A DNA stretch of 64,000 bases from the NCBI RefSeq assembly GCF_016405855.1, contig NZ_JAEFCA010000002.1, positions 62,001 through 126,000 on the forward strand, given 5' to 3'. Position 1 is the first letter of the stretch. Each line of letters opens with the position of its first letter. Below are positions 49,948 to 58,174 of the stretch, piece by piece. The notes under the pieces were generated by a model. That model had not been told where the DNA came from, searched no databases, and saw only the letters and a program-made list of their open reading frames with translations. The DNA is from Flavobacterium sp. IB48. Its GTDB lineage: Bacteria > Bacteroidota > Bacteroidia > Flavobacteriales > Flavobacteriaceae. A program made the translations under genes and the position numbers.

Positions 49948-50529
49948 ATGGAACAACAAAAAGACTGGTCAATAGATGAAATTCAGAATGTTTGGAAACT
50001 GGTTTCGAAACTTCATGACGGACAAAAATATGGTGGATTTAATGAAGGCGATAGAGTAGAATATCTTAATCATATTGGAAGTGTTGTTTTTGAAGTTCTA
50101 AATGCTCTTCGATTTACAGAAAACATGAATGCTGATCTAGCCATTAAATGTGCGATGCTTCATGATACGATAGAAGATACAGAAATAAAATACGAAAAAG
50201 TAATGGAACTGTTTGGAAATGATGTAGCTTCTGGAGTACTTGCTTTAACAAAAAACGATAAAATTGAAGATTCTTCTGAAAAAATGATGGACAGTTTAAG
50301 AAGAATCAAACAACAGCCTAAAGAAGTTTGGGCAGTAAAGATGGCTGACAGAATTTCAAATCTATACCAACCGCCTTTTTATTGGAATGATGACAAAAAA
50401 ATATATTACATTACTGAAGCAGAAATCATTCATAATGAACTAAAAGAAGGAAACGAATATTTAGCAAACCGATTGAAACTAAAAATAAATGAATATCATC
50501 GGTTTTTGAGTTCGAATCAAGTAATATAA
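49948..50529 (+). CDS. HD-domain phosphohydrolase (MESH1/SpoT-like)
   Basis: 193-aa HD-superfamily protein resembling the hydrolase half of RelA/SpoT. Metal ligands: His in YLNHIGSV, His-Asp in CAMLHDTIEDTE, and Asp in KMADRISNL. The VLALTKNDKIEDS stretch matches the small alarmone hydrolase pattern. (p)ppGpp or another nucleotide is the likely substrate; no synthetase domain is present. The ATG at 49948 (MEQQKDW) is preferred to one 17 codons upstream, since the added residues (IIIKSNKLHSIKIKI) lie outside the family. Confidence 0.83.
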   Translation: MEQQKDWSIDEIQNVWKLVSKLHDGQKYGGFNEGDRVEYLNHIGSVVFEVLNALRFTENMNADLAIKCAMLHDTIEDTEIKYEKVMELFGNDVASGVLALTKNDKIEDSSEKMMDSLRRIKQQPKEVWAVKMADRISNLYQPPFYWNDDKKIYYITEAEIIHNELKEGNEYLANRLKLKINEYHRFLSSNQVI

Positions 50530-50534
50530 TAAAA

Positions 50535-50566
50535 AAAACTCCTCAATTTGCTTGAGGAGTTTTGTC
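50535..50566. terminator. Bidirectional terminator after the HD gene
   Basis: Perfect 12-bp stem AAAACTCCTCAA / TTGAGGAGTTTT with a 5-nt loop, between convergent genes. Confidence 0.87.
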
Positions 50567-51595
50567 TTACATGTTTATTCTTTTCTTAATTTCTTCTGCT
50601 ATTACTTTTGCTGCAACAGGTGACCAATGAGTATCGCCAAAATAATATATATCTTTTTTATTCTTCATATTTTTTGACAATAGATCTTTTGAATCTATAT
50701 AAATATAATTCTTATTAAACTTTTTTAAATTTTCAAAGAAAAGAGGTTTTTCAAATTTATTATTATTTTCAATATAAGAGTAATACATATCATACTTGTC
50801 CGGTGCTGGTAAAACTATTAGCTTTATTCCTTTTTGTTCCAGTTTCTTTGCTATAAAATTTAATTTATCATTAAGATTTTCTATGTTACTAACTAGATTA
50901 TTTGTCTCTATCATACTAAGATCTTCACGATAAAAAAGCAATTTATTAGAATTATTGCTAAATGAATCTCTTGTATTAAGATCGACATTATAAACTAAAT
51001 CATTAGATAAATAATTTTTGTTTAAAAAAAACTTTAAAAATAAAAAAGGAAATTTCAAAGTCGTCTTAGAAAACAATTCATAGTTATGCTTTTCATTCTT
51101 TTTATGATTATTTTCAATTAAGGAGTCAATCTCACCAATACATATCTTTTGACTTGAGTTGGCATTCTTTGCATTAGAAACAATTTTTCGTTCTATATTT
51201 TCGAGTATAACATAATCAATTTTATAGTTTGAAAAAAAATCTCCATTAACCATTTCAATTAAAGTTTGAATCTGATTTTCTCTAATGATTTTATCAACAT
51301 TCAAAACACTAAAATTGCTGGCAAGTATATTATTATATCCAATAGCTCCACGATCAGAAAATGAATCTCCAATGGTAAGAATTTTAAACTCCCTCTTTCT
51401 AGTTTTTGATAAGAATTCAAATTTTACTTTTTCATTTGAATCAAAAGTTTTCATATATTCTTTATCAATATTTGGAATACAGCCTAAACGCAATAAATCC
51501 GGAGTCTCTGCATCAGAATAAAATAAAAATGTAATTATATATAAAATAAAAAAAGGCAGGGTAAAAGGCAATGTTTTTAGAATAAACTTTTTCAT
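50567..51595 (-). CDS. SGNH-type acetyltransferase/esterase partner of an MBOAT protein (AlgX/AlgJ-like)
   Basis: One N-terminal membrane helix (ILKTLPFTLPFFILYIITFL) anchors a periplasmic SGNH domain. Catalytic Ser motif ILTIGDSFSDRGAIG (about residues 73-87); the C-terminal Asp-His pair is in YYFGDTHWSPVAAK. These features define the AlgJ/AlgX/DHHW group that, with an MBOAT protein, moves acetyl groups onto a polysaccharide. It starts 3 bases after the MBOAT stop. Target polysaccharide unknown. Confidence 0.84.
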   Translation of the reverse strand: MKKFILKTLPFTLPFFILYIITFLFYSDAETPDLLRLGCIPNIDKEYMKTFDSNEKVKFEFLSKTRKREFKILTIGDSFSDRGAIGYNNILASNFSVLNVDKIIRENQIQTLIEMVNGDFFSNYKIDYVILENIERKIVSNAKNANSSQKICIGEIDSLIENNHKKNEKHNYELFSKTTLKFPFLFLKFFLNKNYLSNDLVYNVDLNTRDSFSNNSNKLLFYREDLSMIETNNLVSNIENLNDKLNFIAKKLEQKGIKLIVLPAPDKYDMYYSYIENNNKFEKPLFFENLKKFNKNYIYIDSKDLLSKNMKNKKDIYYFGDTHWSPVAAKVIAEEIKKRINM

Positions 51596-51598
51596 AAC

Positions 51599-53035
51599 TT
51601 AAAATTGAAAATATATGAATTCTGACTCTGTTCCTCCAAACCAAAAAACTAAAATAATTATTGTATAATAGAAGGAGTATCTAAAAACCGGTTTCCATTT
51701 TAAACCTAAAGAAGCAATTGCATATTCTTTTTCTCTACCCAACCATTCTATAAGAATAAATAATATTAATAGAATGAATAATGATGTAGGTCTAATCGTT
51801 GGAATAGAGAACAATGAGCTCGAAAATATTTGTGATATGTAATGAAATGCATCGTTTAAGCTTTCCGCTCTAAAAAATATCCATGCAAATACAGTCAAGC
51901 TAAAAGTAATTGCAATAGAAAGAAAATCTTTAAAACTTGGAAGTGTTTTTCCTTTTGCCACAATATCTATATTATTTCTATTAGTATTGAACAATATTGA
52001 AGGCATAATATACAACGCATTTAATAAACCCCAGAATATAAAGGTCCAATTTGCACCATGCCAAAATCCGCTTACTATAAAAATGATAAAGACATTTCTA
52101 ACTTTCATGAATATACTTCCTTTACTTCCTCCTAGCGGAATATAAAGATAATCTCGAAACCAACTTGAAAGCGAAATATGCCAACGGCGCCAGAATTCAG
52201 CTATATCTCTTGAAAAGTAAGGAAAAGCAAAGTTTTTTAAAAGATCTATCCCGAAAAGACGAGCAGTTCCTAGAGCAATATCTGAATAACCTGAAAAGTC
52301 TCCATAAATTTGAAATGCAAAAAAGATTGCTCCAAGCACATGATCGCTTCCAGAATGACTTATCGAATTATTGAAAATTTCATTTGCATGCTTCGCACAT
52401 TGATCGGCAATTACTATTTTCTTAAACAGTCCCCATAAAATTTGTCTTAAACCGTCAACAGCATTATTATAATTAAAAAATCGTTCTTTTTTTATCTGAG
52501 GAAGAAGATGAGTTGCGCGTTCAATTGGCCCTGCAACCAATAAAGGAAAAAAGCTAACGAATAAAGAATAATCAATAAAATTTTTCTCTGCTTTGATACG
52601 ATCTTTATAAATATCTATAACATAAGATAAACCATGAAACGTATAAAAAGAAATTCCGACAGGAAGAATAATCTTGAGCGTCCATAGATTGGTTTGCAAA
52701 CCTGTATTTTTTAAAGCATCAGCTAAAGATTCTACAAAGAAATTATAATATTTAAATACACCTAGAAAACCTAAATTAATTGATATGCTTAACCAGAACC
52801 AAAACTTTTTTATGTTTTGATTTTCTGTATCAGCCATTTTAATTCCAGTGAAATAATCTAATAAAGTCGAAAAAATAAGAAGAAATAAAAATCTATAATC
52901 CCAACAAGCGTAAAAAAAATAACTCGAAATAAGTAATAAAATATTTTGAAATTTTAAATTTTTCTTGGCCAAAAACCAATATAGGAGGAAAATAACCGGT
53001 AAAAAAATGGCAAAGTTTATAGAGTTAAAAAGCAT
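51599..53035 (-). CDS. MBOAT-family O-acyltransferase (AlgI/DltB-like)
   Basis: Polytopic membrane O-acyltransferase of 478 aa with 10-12 hydrophobic segments. MBOAT signatures: AEFWRRWHISLSSWFRDYLY with IPLGGSKG, and the catalytic His in FIVSGFWHGANWTFIFWG. It passes acyl (acetyl) groups across the membrane to the SGNH protein in the next gene. The pair is complete as an O-acetylation module but no glycosyltransferase genes are nearby, so the acceptor could be a cell-surface polysaccharide made elsewhere. Confidence 0.92.
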   Translation of the reverse strand: MLFNSINFAIFLPVIFLLYWFLAKKNLKFQNILLLISSYFFYACWDYRFLFLLIFSTLLDYFTGIKMADTENQNIKKFWFWLSISINLGFLGVFKYYNFFVESLADALKNTGLQTNLWTLKIILPVGISFYTFHGLSYVIDIYKDRIKAEKNFIDYSLFVSFFPLLVAGPIERATHLLPQIKKERFFNYNNAVDGLRQILWGLFKKIVIADQCAKHANEIFNNSISHSGSDHVLGAIFFAFQIYGDFSGYSDIALGTARLFGIDLLKNFAFPYFSRDIAEFWRRWHISLSSWFRDYLYIPLGGSKGSIFMKVRNVFIIFIVSGFWHGANWTFIFWGLLNALYIMPSILFNTNRNNIDIVAKGKTLPSFKDFLSIAITFSLTVFAWIFFRAESLNDAFHYISQIFSSSLFSIPTIRPTSLFILLILFILIEWLGREKEYAIASLGLKWKPVFRYSFYYTIIILVFWFGGTESEFIYFQF

Positions 53036-53175
53036 GTGCTATTCTAGATTTTTAATACATTTCTAATCTTAAATATTTATAAAATATTTTTTGGCGAATA
53101 TAGAAAACTAACTTTTAAAATTGCTTCAATCAAACTCTATTTTCATTTAAGATTTAAATAAACATTTAGTCTTGT

Positions 53176-53682
53176 TCAAACATTCTCCTTACTCAACCTA
53201 TCCAATTCTTTCAACAGAGTAGGAAATCTAAATTCTCCCGCCATACTCTCTACTTTTTTATATGCTTCTTCCAAATCAATTCCGATAGAGGTGATGTATA
53301 GCGGTTTCTTGCTGTCACCTCTAAAAAGTGCTTTTTTATTCTTTTCTATAGAAGCAAAATTGGTTTTCGCAACACCAATAATTGGAATTTCTTTATTTAG
53401 TTTTTCATACAAATAGCCGCCTAAACCATATTTGTTTTCATCGTTTAAATAAACAAATCCGTCAACTACAATAACATCAACAGTCGACAAATCAATTTGT
53501 TTTAATAAGCTCAAAATACAAGGTAGCTCTCTTTTATAGAACTCTCCAGGAATGTATTCTTCTACATTGTTTATGGTTTCAGAATAAATTTTAAAGTTTT
53601 TGTCTTCATTCCACTCTGCGAATTCAAGACAAATTGTTTTTGCTTTTTGGTCAAAATAATAAGTGTCAAAAGCTAAGATCAT
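53176..53682 (-). CDS. Divergent endonuclease V-like protein
   Basis: 168 aa; conserved segments are YIPGEFYKRELPCILSLL (family YxPG..REL, about residues 43-60) and DVIVVDGFVYLNDENKYGLG (family DG.G..HP..GLA), with the N-terminal Asp at AFDTYYF. Endonuclease V cuts beside deaminated bases (inosine). Here the His in the DG..HP motif is replaced and the protein is about 50 residues shorter than typical, so activity is uncertain. A related nuclease fold with another role is possible. Confidence 0.68.
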   Translation of the reverse strand: MILAFDTYYFDQKAKTICLEFAEWNEDKNFKIYSETINNVEEYIPGEFYKRELPCILSLLKQIDLSTVDVIVVDGFVYLNDENKYGLGGYLYEKLNKEIPIIGVAKTNFASIEKNKKALFRGDSKKPLYITSIGIDLEEAYKKVESMAGEFRFPTLLKELDRLSKENV

Positions 53683-53779
53683 TTGGTGTAAAATATTTTA
53701 GTTTTAGCTAATATAGAAAAACCTTACAAGGAAATTGTCTGATCTTTAGTAATTAATTATAAACTTTCCGAAACATTTT

Positions 53780-53806
53780 TTTATGTCCTTCTAATTCAGA
53801 CATAAA
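53780..53806. promoter_or_regulatory. Inverted repeat TTTATGTC-N11-GACATAAA upstream of the ChrB-AraC gene
   Basis: Perfect 8-bp arms with an 11-base spacer, about 100 bases before the ChrB-AraC start. Candidate operator; not T-tailed, so unlikely to be a terminator. Confidence 0.4.
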
Positions 53807-53833
53807 AGAAATTCTAAAATTTAAAATTCAGTT

Positions 53834-53850
53834 TTTGATAGCTTATCAAA
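53834..53850. promoter_or_regulatory. Palindrome TTTGATA-GCT-TATCAAA upstream of the ChrB-AraC gene
   Basis: Perfect 7-bp arms with a 3-base spacer, 55 bases before the start. Candidate operator for the fusion regulator or another factor. Confidence 0.45.
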
Positions 53851-53904
53851 TAAATGTAGCTTAGCTAATATTTTTAAGAAACAAATCCAAAAAACAACAT
53901 TAAA

Positions 53905-54747
53905 ATGAAATGGATTACCAGAGAGAGGCCCAAAATAGATCGAATTGCCCGTCCTTGGCTGATTCGAAAGTTTGTAGATCTTGAATCTGAATTTATTTAT
54001 GTTCCTTTTGATGACGTTATAACCAAAGCAAAGGAACTTGAAGCTATTCCGTTTGATATTCCAAATGTTGAGTTTACTCATTATAATGAAGAAAGCACTT
54101 TTGATTATATAGTCAAAAAATATGAAATTAAAGATCCAGCAATTAAGATTATTGCAGGAATTGTACGCGGCGCAGATACTGACCGACATCAAATTGCGAA
54201 AGAATCGGCTGGACTTTGGGCAATTTCTTCTGGGTTAGCTTATAACATTAAAGATGATTATGAGCTTTTAGAACAAGGCATGATTCTTTATGATGCTTTG
54301 TATAGCTGGGCAACACATTTGTATCAGCAGAATCATTTACAGAATAGTCCGTTTGAGAAATTATTGCATGAAGTTTATAACAAGTTTATTAAAGACAAAA
54401 AAACTTCTGGAAAAACGCCTTCTTGGGTTAAAGATTTAAAGGATATCATTCAAGATCAAATAGACACACAATTTACTTTTGATTTAAAGAAAATTTCAAA
54501 CGAACTTAATTTGAATCCTTCCTATTTATCTCGAGAATTTTCTAAACATTTTGAAGATTTAAATTTTGGTGAGTATGTTAGAAAACTTCGTATTGAAAAA
54601 GCAATCATTCTTATTGAAAATTCGTCTCATACCTTAACCGAAATAGCTTATATGACGGGATTTTCAGATCAAAGTCATTTTACGAGAATTTTCAAACTTT
54701 ATACGGGAAAAAATCCTTCTTCTTATAGAAAAAAAACAAAAAAGTAA
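53905..54747 (+). CDS. ChrB-domain/AraC-family fusion regulator
   Basis: 280 aa. The N-terminal about 135 residues match the C-terminal domain of ChrB, the chromate-responsive regulator (MKWITRERPKIDRIARPWLI, AIPFDIPNVEF, TFDYIVKKYEIKDPAI, IVRGADTDRHQIAKESAGLW, GMILYDALYSW). A linker leads to an AraC/XylS double helix-turn-helix (about 175-280: DLKKISNELNLNPSYLSREF, LTEIAYMTGFSDQSHFTRIF, YTGKNPSSYRKK). So the domain that senses or handles chromate is joined to a DNA-binding module. No ChrA chromate transporter is nearby. Two inverted repeats precede it. Confidence 0.85.
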   Translation: MKWITRERPKIDRIARPWLIRKFVDLESEFIYVPFDDVITKAKELEAIPFDIPNVEFTHYNEESTFDYIVKKYEIKDPAIKIIAGIVRGADTDRHQIAKESAGLWAISSGLAYNIKDDYELLEQGMILYDALYSWATHLYQQNHLQNSPFEKLLHEVYNKFIKDKKTSGKTPSWVKDLKDIIQDQIDTQFTFDLKKISNELNLNPSYLSREFSKHFEDLNFGEYVRKLRIEKAIILIENSSHTLTEIAYMTGFSDQSHFTRIFKLYTGKNPSSYRKKTKK

Positions 54748-54797
54748 ACCAGATACAAAAGGTAAATTGAATTCTATTTTTTGAAAACCAATGCTCA

Positions 54798-54805
54798 TAG
54801 CTTTG
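54798..54805 (+). promoter_or_regulatory. -7 promoter box of the outer-membrane protein gene
   Basis: TAGCTTTG matches TAnnTTTG, 25 bases before the start codon, so the gene may be expressed separately from the ChrB-AraC gene. Confidence 0.55.
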
Positions 54806-54830
54806 TTTATCAAATCAAAAACTAGAAACA

Positions 54831-55328
54831 ATGTTATTTAAACGGATTTTATTTTTTACAGTGCTACTTATTGGTTTTACGTCTTTTTCTCAAACTACAT
54901 ATCCTAAAATAGGGGGATATTTTGGTATTATGCATCCAATAGTCACTATTAATGAAGATGAAACTACTGTAAATTTTAGAGATTATTATGCTGTTGGTTT
55001 TCCTACTGGAATAAATATCTGGAAAAACGAAAAAATCGGATTCTCATTTGAAGTCGTTCCCAATATAAAAGAAGATCAAGGAACAAGCAAAGTGACCAAT
55101 TTGCTATTCCATCCAGGCGTTTTGGTCGCTTTAGGAAAAGGCTACACATTTGCTGGACGAGTCGCTTTTGAAAGTGGTGGAAGATATGGTTTTACGCCTG
55201 TTTTCAATAAAACAATTATAAAAAATACAAGCTGCAGTTACTACCTTGCTGTGCCATTGCCCGTTCGTTTTGGAAATGATCATCCTGCTAGTTTTACTGT
55301 AGGTTTTCAGTTTGGAATTGCTTTTTAA
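54831..55328 (+). CDS. Small outer-membrane beta-barrel-like protein of unknown function
   Basis: Signal peptide (MLFKRILFFTVLLIGFTSFS) followed by alternating strands with Gly and aromatic residues (GGYFGIMHP, NIWKNEKIGFSFEVVP, GYTFAGRVAFESGGRYGFTP) ending in PASFTVGFQFGIAF, which resembles an outer-membrane C-terminal strand. 165 aa would give an eight-strand barrel. No specific family. It lies directly after the ChrB-AraC regulator and could be its target. Confidence 0.62.
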   Translation: MLFKRILFFTVLLIGFTSFSQTTYPKIGGYFGIMHPIVTINEDETTVNFRDYYAVGFPTGINIWKNEKIGFSFEVVPNIKEDQGTSKVTNLLFHPGVLVALGKGYTFAGRVAFESGGRYGFTPVFNKTIIKNTSCSYYLAVPLPVRFGNDHPASFTVGFQFGIAF

Positions 55329-55403
55329 GGTTCTTAAACAGAATTAAATCAAGTGTTTGCCAAATTAATTGATTAATTTAGTTATCAATAAAAACTTAAG
55401 CTT

Positions 55404-55799
55404 ATGAAAACTAAAATGATATGGGCCAACTTGGTTTCGAGCGATATACAGAAAACAATTCAATTTTACACTGCTCTCGGTTTTAAGCAAAACGGACAAG
55501 AAACGAAAGAATTGGTAAGTTTTGTTTTTGGAGAAAATGATTTTGTAATTAACTTTTTCACACCAAAAAGATTAGAAAATGCCATGAGAGGAAAACTCTC
55601 TAACACAGCTGTAGACAACGAAATTGTATTTTCTTTGTCTGCAAGTAGTGTAGAGGAAGTTGATCTTTGGTACAATAAAATAAAAGAAATCAACGGAACC
55701 ATTTTCTCAGAACCTGAAAATTTTGAAGTTGGTTATACCTTTGGTTTTTCAGATCCAGACGGGCATAAATTTAATTTTCTGTACTGGCCGGGAATGTAG
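55404..55799 (+). CDS. VOC-family (glyoxalase-like) protein
   Basis: 131 aa vicinal-oxygen-chelate fold, two beta-alpha-beta-beta-beta units (WANLVSSDIQKTIQFYTALG, then TFGFSDPDGHKFNFLYW). Metal-binding His is weak at the N-terminus, so it may be a binding rather than enzymatic member. Plus strand, 53 bases before the Crp/Fnr gene; the Crp palindrome starts 5 bases after its stop. Confidence 0.82.
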   Translation: MKTKMIWANLVSSDIQKTIQFYTALGFKQNGQETKELVSFVFGENDFVINFFTPKRLENAMRGKLSNTAVDNEIVFSLSASSVEEVDLWYNKIKEINGTIFSEPENFEVGYTFGFSDPDGHKFNFLYWPGM

Positions 55800-55803
55800 T
55801 TTT

Positions 55804-55819
55804 TTTGTCATATGGCAAA
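55804..55819. promoter_or_regulatory. Candidate operator TTTGTCATATGGCAAA upstream of the Crp/Fnr gene
   Basis: 16-bp near-palindrome with one mismatch to the perfect TTTGCCATATGGCAAA found at 56431-56446. It lies 34 bases before the Crp/Fnr start codon, so autoregulation is likely. Confidence 0.6.
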
Positions 55820-55852
55820 TTCTCAATAAAAACTTATGCCTAACTTTCGTGT

Positions 55853-56422
55853 ATGAAAGAATTAGTAAATTATATATTGCAATTTGGCAATTTAAATCAG
55901 CAACAGATTGATTTGATTTTAACGAAGGCCAAAGAAAAAGAAATCAAAAAAGAAGAATACTTTTCTGAAGCTGAAAAAATAGCTGCTGAAGTTGGCTTCA
56001 TTATAGAAGGGATAATGCGCGTTTGCTACTACAATAACAAAGGCGAGGAAATCACAAAATACTTTATCGACGAAAATAATCTAGTGGTAGATTTAGAAAG
56101 TTTTGACAATAATATTTGCTCGTCTGCTTATGTACAAGCGGTTACAGATTGTAAAATTATTGTGTTTTCTAAAGCCAATTGGCAAGAATTACTAGACACA
56201 ATTGTTGGTTGGGACACGGTTGTGCATAAAATCATTTCGAAAGCATTAATTCAGAAAGTGGCTAGAAGAAGTCCCTTGGTTTCAGAAGATGCTACAACTC
56301 GTTATTTATCTTTTATGGAAATGTTTCCAAAAGTAATTAATCGAGTTCCGCTTTCGTATTTGGCTTCCTATCTCGGAATAACACAATCCTCTTTAAGCAG
56401 AATTAGAAAAAATATCCGTTAA
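55853..56422 (+). CDS. Crp/Fnr-family transcriptional regulator
   Basis: 189 aa. N-terminal cyclic-nucleotide-binding-type beta roll (EEYFSEAEKIAAEVGFIIEG, EITKYFIDENNLVVDLESFD, VQAVTDCKIIVFSKANWQEL) and C-terminal winged helix (VPLSYLASYLGITQSSLSRIRK, about residues 162-183). No Cys cluster for an Fe-S centre, so it is not a classical Fnr; cyclic nucleotide or other ligand is possible. Two near-identical palindromes, one before this gene and one before the next, are probable targets. Confidence 0.9.
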   Translation: MKELVNYILQFGNLNQQQIDLILTKAKEKEIKKEEYFSEAEKIAAEVGFIIEGIMRVCYYNNKGEEITKYFIDENNLVVDLESFDNNICSSAYVQAVTDCKIIVFSKANWQELLDTIVGWDTVVHKIISKALIQKVARRSPLVSEDATTRYLSFMEMFPKVINRVPLSYLASYLGITQSSLSRIRKNIR

Positions 56423-56430
56423 AATCGCTT

Positions 56431-56446
56431 TTTGCCATATGGCAAA
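56431..56446. promoter_or_regulatory. Candidate operator TTTGCCATATGGCAAA upstream of the SDR gene
   Basis: Perfect 16-bp palindrome 56 bases before the SDR start and directly after the Crp/Fnr gene. A -7-like GAACTTTG follows near 56468. Confidence 0.68.
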
Positions 56447-56501
56447 TGTTTTTGTTTTTAATCGGTGGAACTTTGCTTCAGATAATTTAAAAATTTAAAA
56501 A

Positions 56502-57239
56502 ATGAAAACAGTATTAATTACAGGTGCAAATAGGAGCATTGGTTTAGAAACTACTAAACAGCTTTCAGAAAAAGGATTATTTGTTTATTTAGGAGCGCGT
56601 GATCTTGCAAAAGGAGAAGAAGTAGTAAAAGAATTGAACAAAAAAGGATTCCAAAACATTAAAGCTATTCAAATTGATGTTACCAATGCAGAAAGTGTTT
56701 TAGAAGCAAAAAACATCGTTGAAAAAGAAAAAGGTAAATTGGATATTCTGATTAATAATGCCGGAATTTTAGGAGATATTCCGCAAAGTCCTTCGGCAAC
56801 TTCTATAGAAAACATTCAAAAAGTTTTTGACACGAATTTCTTCGGAGTGATAACTGTAACGCAGGCTTTTCTTGATTTGCTAAAAAGATCTGAAAATCCA
56901 AGAATTAGCAATATTACATCAGGACTTGGTTCTCTCACTTTACACAGTGATCCAACTTGGAAATATTATTCGATAAAAGCAATTTCATATGTCTCTTCTA
57001 AAACTGCTTTAAATGCATTTACAGTGACTTTAGCTTACGAATTAAAAGATCTTCCATTCAAAATAAACTCAATTGATCCAGGTTACACAGCAACCGATTT
57101 TAATCATCACAATGGCCCCGGAAGTGTTGAAAGTGCAGCGAGTTTCATTATAAAACATACTTTATTGGATGAAAATGGACCAACTGGAAAATTCTTCAGC
57201 AACGATATTGAAGACGAAAGCGAGGAAAGTCCTTGGTAA
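56502..57239 (+). CDS. Short-chain dehydrogenase/reductase (SDR)
   Basis: NAD(P)-dependent oxidoreductase of 245 aa. Cofactor site TGANRSIGLETTKQL (TGxxxxIG, about residues 7-21), NNAG in ILINNAGILGDIP, and the catalytic YxxxK in YVSSKTALNAFT with a Ser upstream in NITSGLGSLT. The substrate cannot be read. Expected to be controlled by the neighbouring Crp/Fnr regulator, given the shared palindrome. Confidence 0.92.
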   Translation: MKTVLITGANRSIGLETTKQLSEKGLFVYLGARDLAKGEEVVKELNKKGFQNIKAIQIDVTNAESVLEAKNIVEKEKGKLDILINNAGILGDIPQSPSATSIENIQKVFDTNFFGVITVTQAFLDLLKRSENPRISNITSGLGSLTLHSDPTWKYYSIKAISYVSSKTALNAFTVTLAYELKDLPFKINSIDPGYTATDFNHHNGPGSVESAASFIIKHTLLDENGPTGKFFSNDIEDESEESPW

Positions 57240-57245
57240 AAAGTT

Positions 57246-57283
57246 AAAAACCTTTCAAAGTCATTGATTTTGGAAGGTTTTTA
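57246..57283 (+). terminator. Terminator after the SDR gene
   Basis: Stem AAAAACCTTTCAAA / TTTGGAAGGTTTTT with one G-T pair and a T-tail. Confidence 0.78.
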
Positions 57284-57355
57284 GCATTTTAATAACGATT
57301 CATCTTGTAGAAAAGTGGTAAATTTAGACCGTTATTAATTTTAAGAAACAAAACA

Positions 57356-58120
57356 ATGTCTATTACAACCGAAGCAGAATTAGCAGGAATGAAAAAAATA
57401 AGTGAAGCTGTAGCTTTTACTTTAAAAGAAATGAGAAAATTTGCCAAACCTGGAATATCGACAAAAGAATTAGACGATTACGGAGGACAAATTTTAAATG
57501 ATTTAGGAGCGAAATCTGCGCCATATTTAACTTACGGTTTTCCAGGTTGGACTTGCATTAGTGTTGACAATGAATTTTGCCACGGAATTCCTTCTGAAAA
57601 AAGAATTTTGCAAGAAGGTGATTTAATTAATATTGATGTTTCTGCTGAATTGGATGGATTTTGGTCAGATAACGGAGGTTCTTTTGTAATTGGTAATGAT
57701 ATAAATGAGCATCAAAAGTTAGTGGAAGCTTCTAGAGATATTTTGCATAAAGCCATTCACAATATAAAAGGTGGCGTTCGTATTTCTGATATTGGTTTTC
57801 TGATTGAAACAGAAGCTAAAAAACGTGGTTACAAAGTAATCAAAAACCTAACAGGGCATGGAGTAGGAAGAAGTCTTCATGAAGCGCCGCATGAAATTGC
57901 CAATTATAGAGACCGTTTTAATCAAACAAGATTTAAGAAGAATTCTGTTGTAGCAATTGAAACTTTCATTTCTACCAGTTCTACATATGCCGAAACCTTA
58001 AAAGATGGTTGGACAATGGTTGGAAACAAAGGCGGTTTTATGGCGCAACACGAACATACTATTGTGGTAACAGAAGGAAAGCCAATTATTTTAACAGAAA
58101 TGAATGAAATTTGGAATTAA
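57356..58120 (+). CDS. map: Type I methionine aminopeptidase
   Basis: Removes the initiator Met. Metal ligands: Asp in NIDVSAELDGFWSDN (two Asp), His in KNLTGHGVGRSLHE, Glu in VVAIETFIST and QHEHTIVV. The substrate-side His is in FCHGIPS. Length 254 aa is normal. No ribosomal-protein operon here, unlike many genomes, so this may be a second, stand-alone copy. Confidence 0.94.
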   Translation: MSITTEAELAGMKKISEAVAFTLKEMRKFAKPGISTKELDDYGGQILNDLGAKSAPYLTYGFPGWTCISVDNEFCHGIPSEKRILQEGDLINIDVSAELDGFWSDNGGSFVIGNDINEHQKLVEASRDILHKAIHNIKGGVRISDIGFLIETEAKKRGYKVIKNLTGHGVGRSLHEAPHEIANYRDRFNQTRFKKNSVVAIETFISTSSTYAETLKDGWTMVGNKGGFMAQHEHTIVVTEGKPIILTEMNEIWN

Positions 58121-58130
58121 AATTCTATTT

Positions 58131-58173
58131 AAACAAAAAGCCTCTATTATTTCTAATAGAGGCTTTTTGTTTT
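58131..58173. terminator. Bidirectional terminator after map
   Basis: Perfect stem of 19 bp (AAACAAAAAGCCTCTATTA and complement) with a 4-nt loop, ending two bases before the stop of the convergent CysE-like gene. Confidence 0.9.
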
Positions 58174-58174
58174 A

